Origin: Paralithodes platypus | Lineage: Eukaryota > Arthropoda > Malacostraca > Decapoda > Lithodidae | DNA length: 64,000 nucleotides | Direction: 5' to 3' | Assembly (NCBI GenBank): GCA_032716605.1 | Contig: CM064569.1 | Span: forward strand, 11,071,538-11,135,537 | Part shown: in pieces, positions 62,116 through 64,000 of the stretch | Position numbering within the stretch: position 1 is the stretch's first letter | Layout of the letters: every line of letters starts with the position of its first letter | The notes under the pieces: model-generated | Told to the model about the DNA's origin: nothing | What the model saw: the letters and a program-made list of their open reading frames with translations, nothing else | The model's database searches: none | Position numbers and translations under genes: made by a program

Positions 62116-64000
62116 AGGGAAGGGTAGGGTTGTAAGTGCAGGGGAGGGTTGTCAGTGGAGGGAAGGGTTGTCAATGGAGGGGAGGGGTTGTCAGTGGAGG
62201 GGAGGGTAGGTTTGTCAGTGGAGGGGAGGGTTGTCAGTGGAGGGGAGGGTTGTCAGGGAGGGTTGTCAGTGGAGGGAGGGTTGTCAGTGGATGGGAGGGT
62301 TGTCAGTGGAGGGAGGTTGTCAGTGGAGGGGAGGGTTGTCAGTGGAGGGGAGGGTTGTCAGTGGAAGGGGAAGGGTTGTCAGTGAGGGGAGAGGGTTGGT
62401 CAGTGGAGGGGAGGGTTGTCAGAGGAGGGGAGGGTTGTCAGTGAGGGAGGGTTTTCAGTGGAGGCAAAGGTTGTCAGTGGAGGGGAGGGGAGGGTTGTCA
62501 GTGGAGGGGAGGGTTGTCAGTGGAGGGGATGGTTGTCAGTGGAGGGGAGGTTGTCAGTGGAGGGGAGGGTGTCAGTGGAGGGGGAGGGTTGTCAGTGGAG
62601 GGAGGGTTGTCAGTGGAGGGGAGGGTTGTCAGTGGAGGGAGGGTTGTCAGTGGATGGAGGGTTGTCAGTGGAGGGGAGGGTTGTCAGTGGAGGGGAAGGT
62701 TGGCAGTGGAGGGGAGGGTTGTCAGTAGATGGGGGGGTTGTCAGTGGATGGGAGGGTTGTCAGTGGAGGGGAGGGTTGCCAGGGGATGGGAGGGTTCTCA
62801 GTGGAGGGGAGGGTTGTCAGTGGAGGGGAGGGGGGTTGTCAGTGGAGGGGAGGTTGTCAGTGGATGGGAGCGTTGTCAGTGGAGGAGAAGGTTGTCAGTG
62901 GATGGGAGGGTTGTCAGTGGAGGGGAAGGTTGTCAGTGGATGGGAGGTTTGTCAATGAAGGGGAGGGGAGGTTGTCAGTGGAGGCAGGTTGTCAGTGGAG
63001 GGGAGGGTTGTCAGTGGATGGGAGGGTTGTCAGTGGAGGGGAGGGTTGTCAGTGGAGGGGAGGGTTGTCAGTGGAGGGGAGGGTTGTCAGTGGAGGGGAG
63101 GGTTGTCAGTGGATGGGAGGGTTGTCAGTGGAGGGGAGGGTTGTCAGTGGAGGGGAGGGTTGTCAGTGGAAGGGAGGGTTGTCAGTGGATGGGAGCGTTG
63201 TCAGTGGAGGGGAGGGTCAGTGGAGGGGAGGGTTGTCAGTGGAATGGGAGGGTTGTCAGTGGAGGGAGGGTTGTCAGTGGAGGGAGGGTTGTCAGTGGAG
63301 GGGGGAGGGTTGCCAGGGGAGGGGAGGGTTGCCAGTGGAGGGGAGGGTTGTCAGTGGAGGGAGGGTTGTCAGTGGAGGGAGGGTTTGTCAGTGGAGGGAG
63401 GGTTGTCAGTGGAGGGGAGGGTTGTCAGTGGAGGGTTGTCAGTGGAGGGAGGGTTGTCAGTGGAGGGGAAGGTTGTCAGTGGAGGGGAGGGTTGTCAGTG
63501 GAGGGTAGGGTTGTCAGTGGAGGGGAGGGGAGTGTTGTCAGTGGATGTCAGTGGAGGGAGGGTTGTCAGTGGAGGGGAGGGTTGTCACTGGAGAGGAGGG
63601 TTGTCAGTGGAGGGGAGGGTTGTCAGTGGAGGGAGGGTTGAGAGTGGGGGGGAGGGTTTTCAGTGGAGGGGAGTGTTGGCAGTGGAAGGGAGGGTTGTCA
63701 GTGGAGGGGAGGGTTGTCAGTGAAGGGGAGGGGAAGGGAGGGTTGTCAGTGGAGGGGAGGGTTGTCAGTGGAGGGGAGGGGAGGGTTGTCAGTGGAGGGG
63801 AGGGTTGTCAGTGGAGGGGAGGGTTGTCAGTGGAGGGGAGGGTTGTCAGTGGAGGGGAGGGTTGTCAGTGGAGGGGAGGGTTGTCAGTGGATGGGAGGGT
63901 GGTCAGTGGAGGGGATGGTTGTCAGTGGATGGGAGCGTTGTCAGTGGAGGGGAGGGTTGTCAGTGGAGGGGAGGGTTGTCAGTGGAAGGGAGGGTTTTCA
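62116..64000 (+). repeat. 19-bp minisatellite array, second block
   Basis: About 100 further units of the same GTCAGTGGAGGGGAGGGTT family, with many 17-18-bp length variants. It runs off the right edge, so total array length is unknown. Confidence 0.96.

Noticed and set aside
45450..64000. CRISPR array
   Set aside because: The repeats are directly adjacent with no unique spacers, and the DNA is eukaryotic.

Overview
This is eukaryotic, repeat-dominated DNA. It has spliced exons with GT/GC donors and AG acceptors, no operons, several kinds of non-LTR retrotransposon, Ty3/gypsy and BEL/Pao LTR elements, a Penelope-like element, tRNA-derived SINE-like sequences and a very large minisatellite. 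The mix of families and degenerate CCTAA-like stretches suggest an arthropod, most plausibly a decapod crustacean. That is an inference from element style, not a species identification. The only host gene I can support is the 3' end of a WD40-repeat protein, resembling an axonemal dynein intermediate chain, at 1713-2594 on the + strand.

Layout from left to right. 1-1345: a minus-strand Jockey/CR1-type LINE fragment with its endonuclease region. 1713-2594: the last exons of the WD40 gene, with a 180-bp-offset partial exon duplication. 2700-4553: a minus-strand RTE-like LINE with a perfect 15-bp target-site duplication (TSD), lying between the stop codon and an AATAAA. 4919-19833: a Ty3/gypsy element with 4-bp TSD CATT. 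Its 5' LTR is split by a complete 7.4-kb minus-strand BEL/Pao element (5323-12698, TSD GCGCC). The gypsy pol is internally deleted. 19887-20297: two copies of a SINE-like repeat. 20780-24575: a degenerate CR1/L2-like LINE. 24600-34070: an RNase-H-bearing (I-group-like) LINE, itself split by a minus-strand Jockey/CR1-type LINE (27305-29750). 34080-40960: mostly anonymous AT-rich DNA with a near-perfect hairpin, a third truncated copy of the Jockey/CR1-type LINE and degenerate tandem repeats. 40967-42406: two 708-bp inverted arms, about 98.7% identical, separated by 24 bp. Each arm carries the 3' coding end of a Penelope-like element, a hammerhead-ribozyme-like motif and the start of the next Penelope ORF. 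42890-45090: MITE/SINE-like dispersed repeats. About 45450-59520 and 62105-64000: a minisatellite of a 19-bp G-rich unit, roughly 840 units, with higher-order repeats of about 2.6 kb. It is interrupted at 59521-62100 by a nearly intact minus-strand CR1-type LINE.

The elements do not form a pathway; the window is a layered insertion history. Nesting order and LTR comparison give relative ages: gypsy before BEL, I-group LINE before the Jockey/CR1-type LINE, minisatellite before the CR1-type LINE. The most unusual structures are the Penelope inverted dimer with paired ribozyme-like motifs, and the 19-bp minisatellite whose unit has no stop codon in any of the three + frames and so produces long apparent ORFs.
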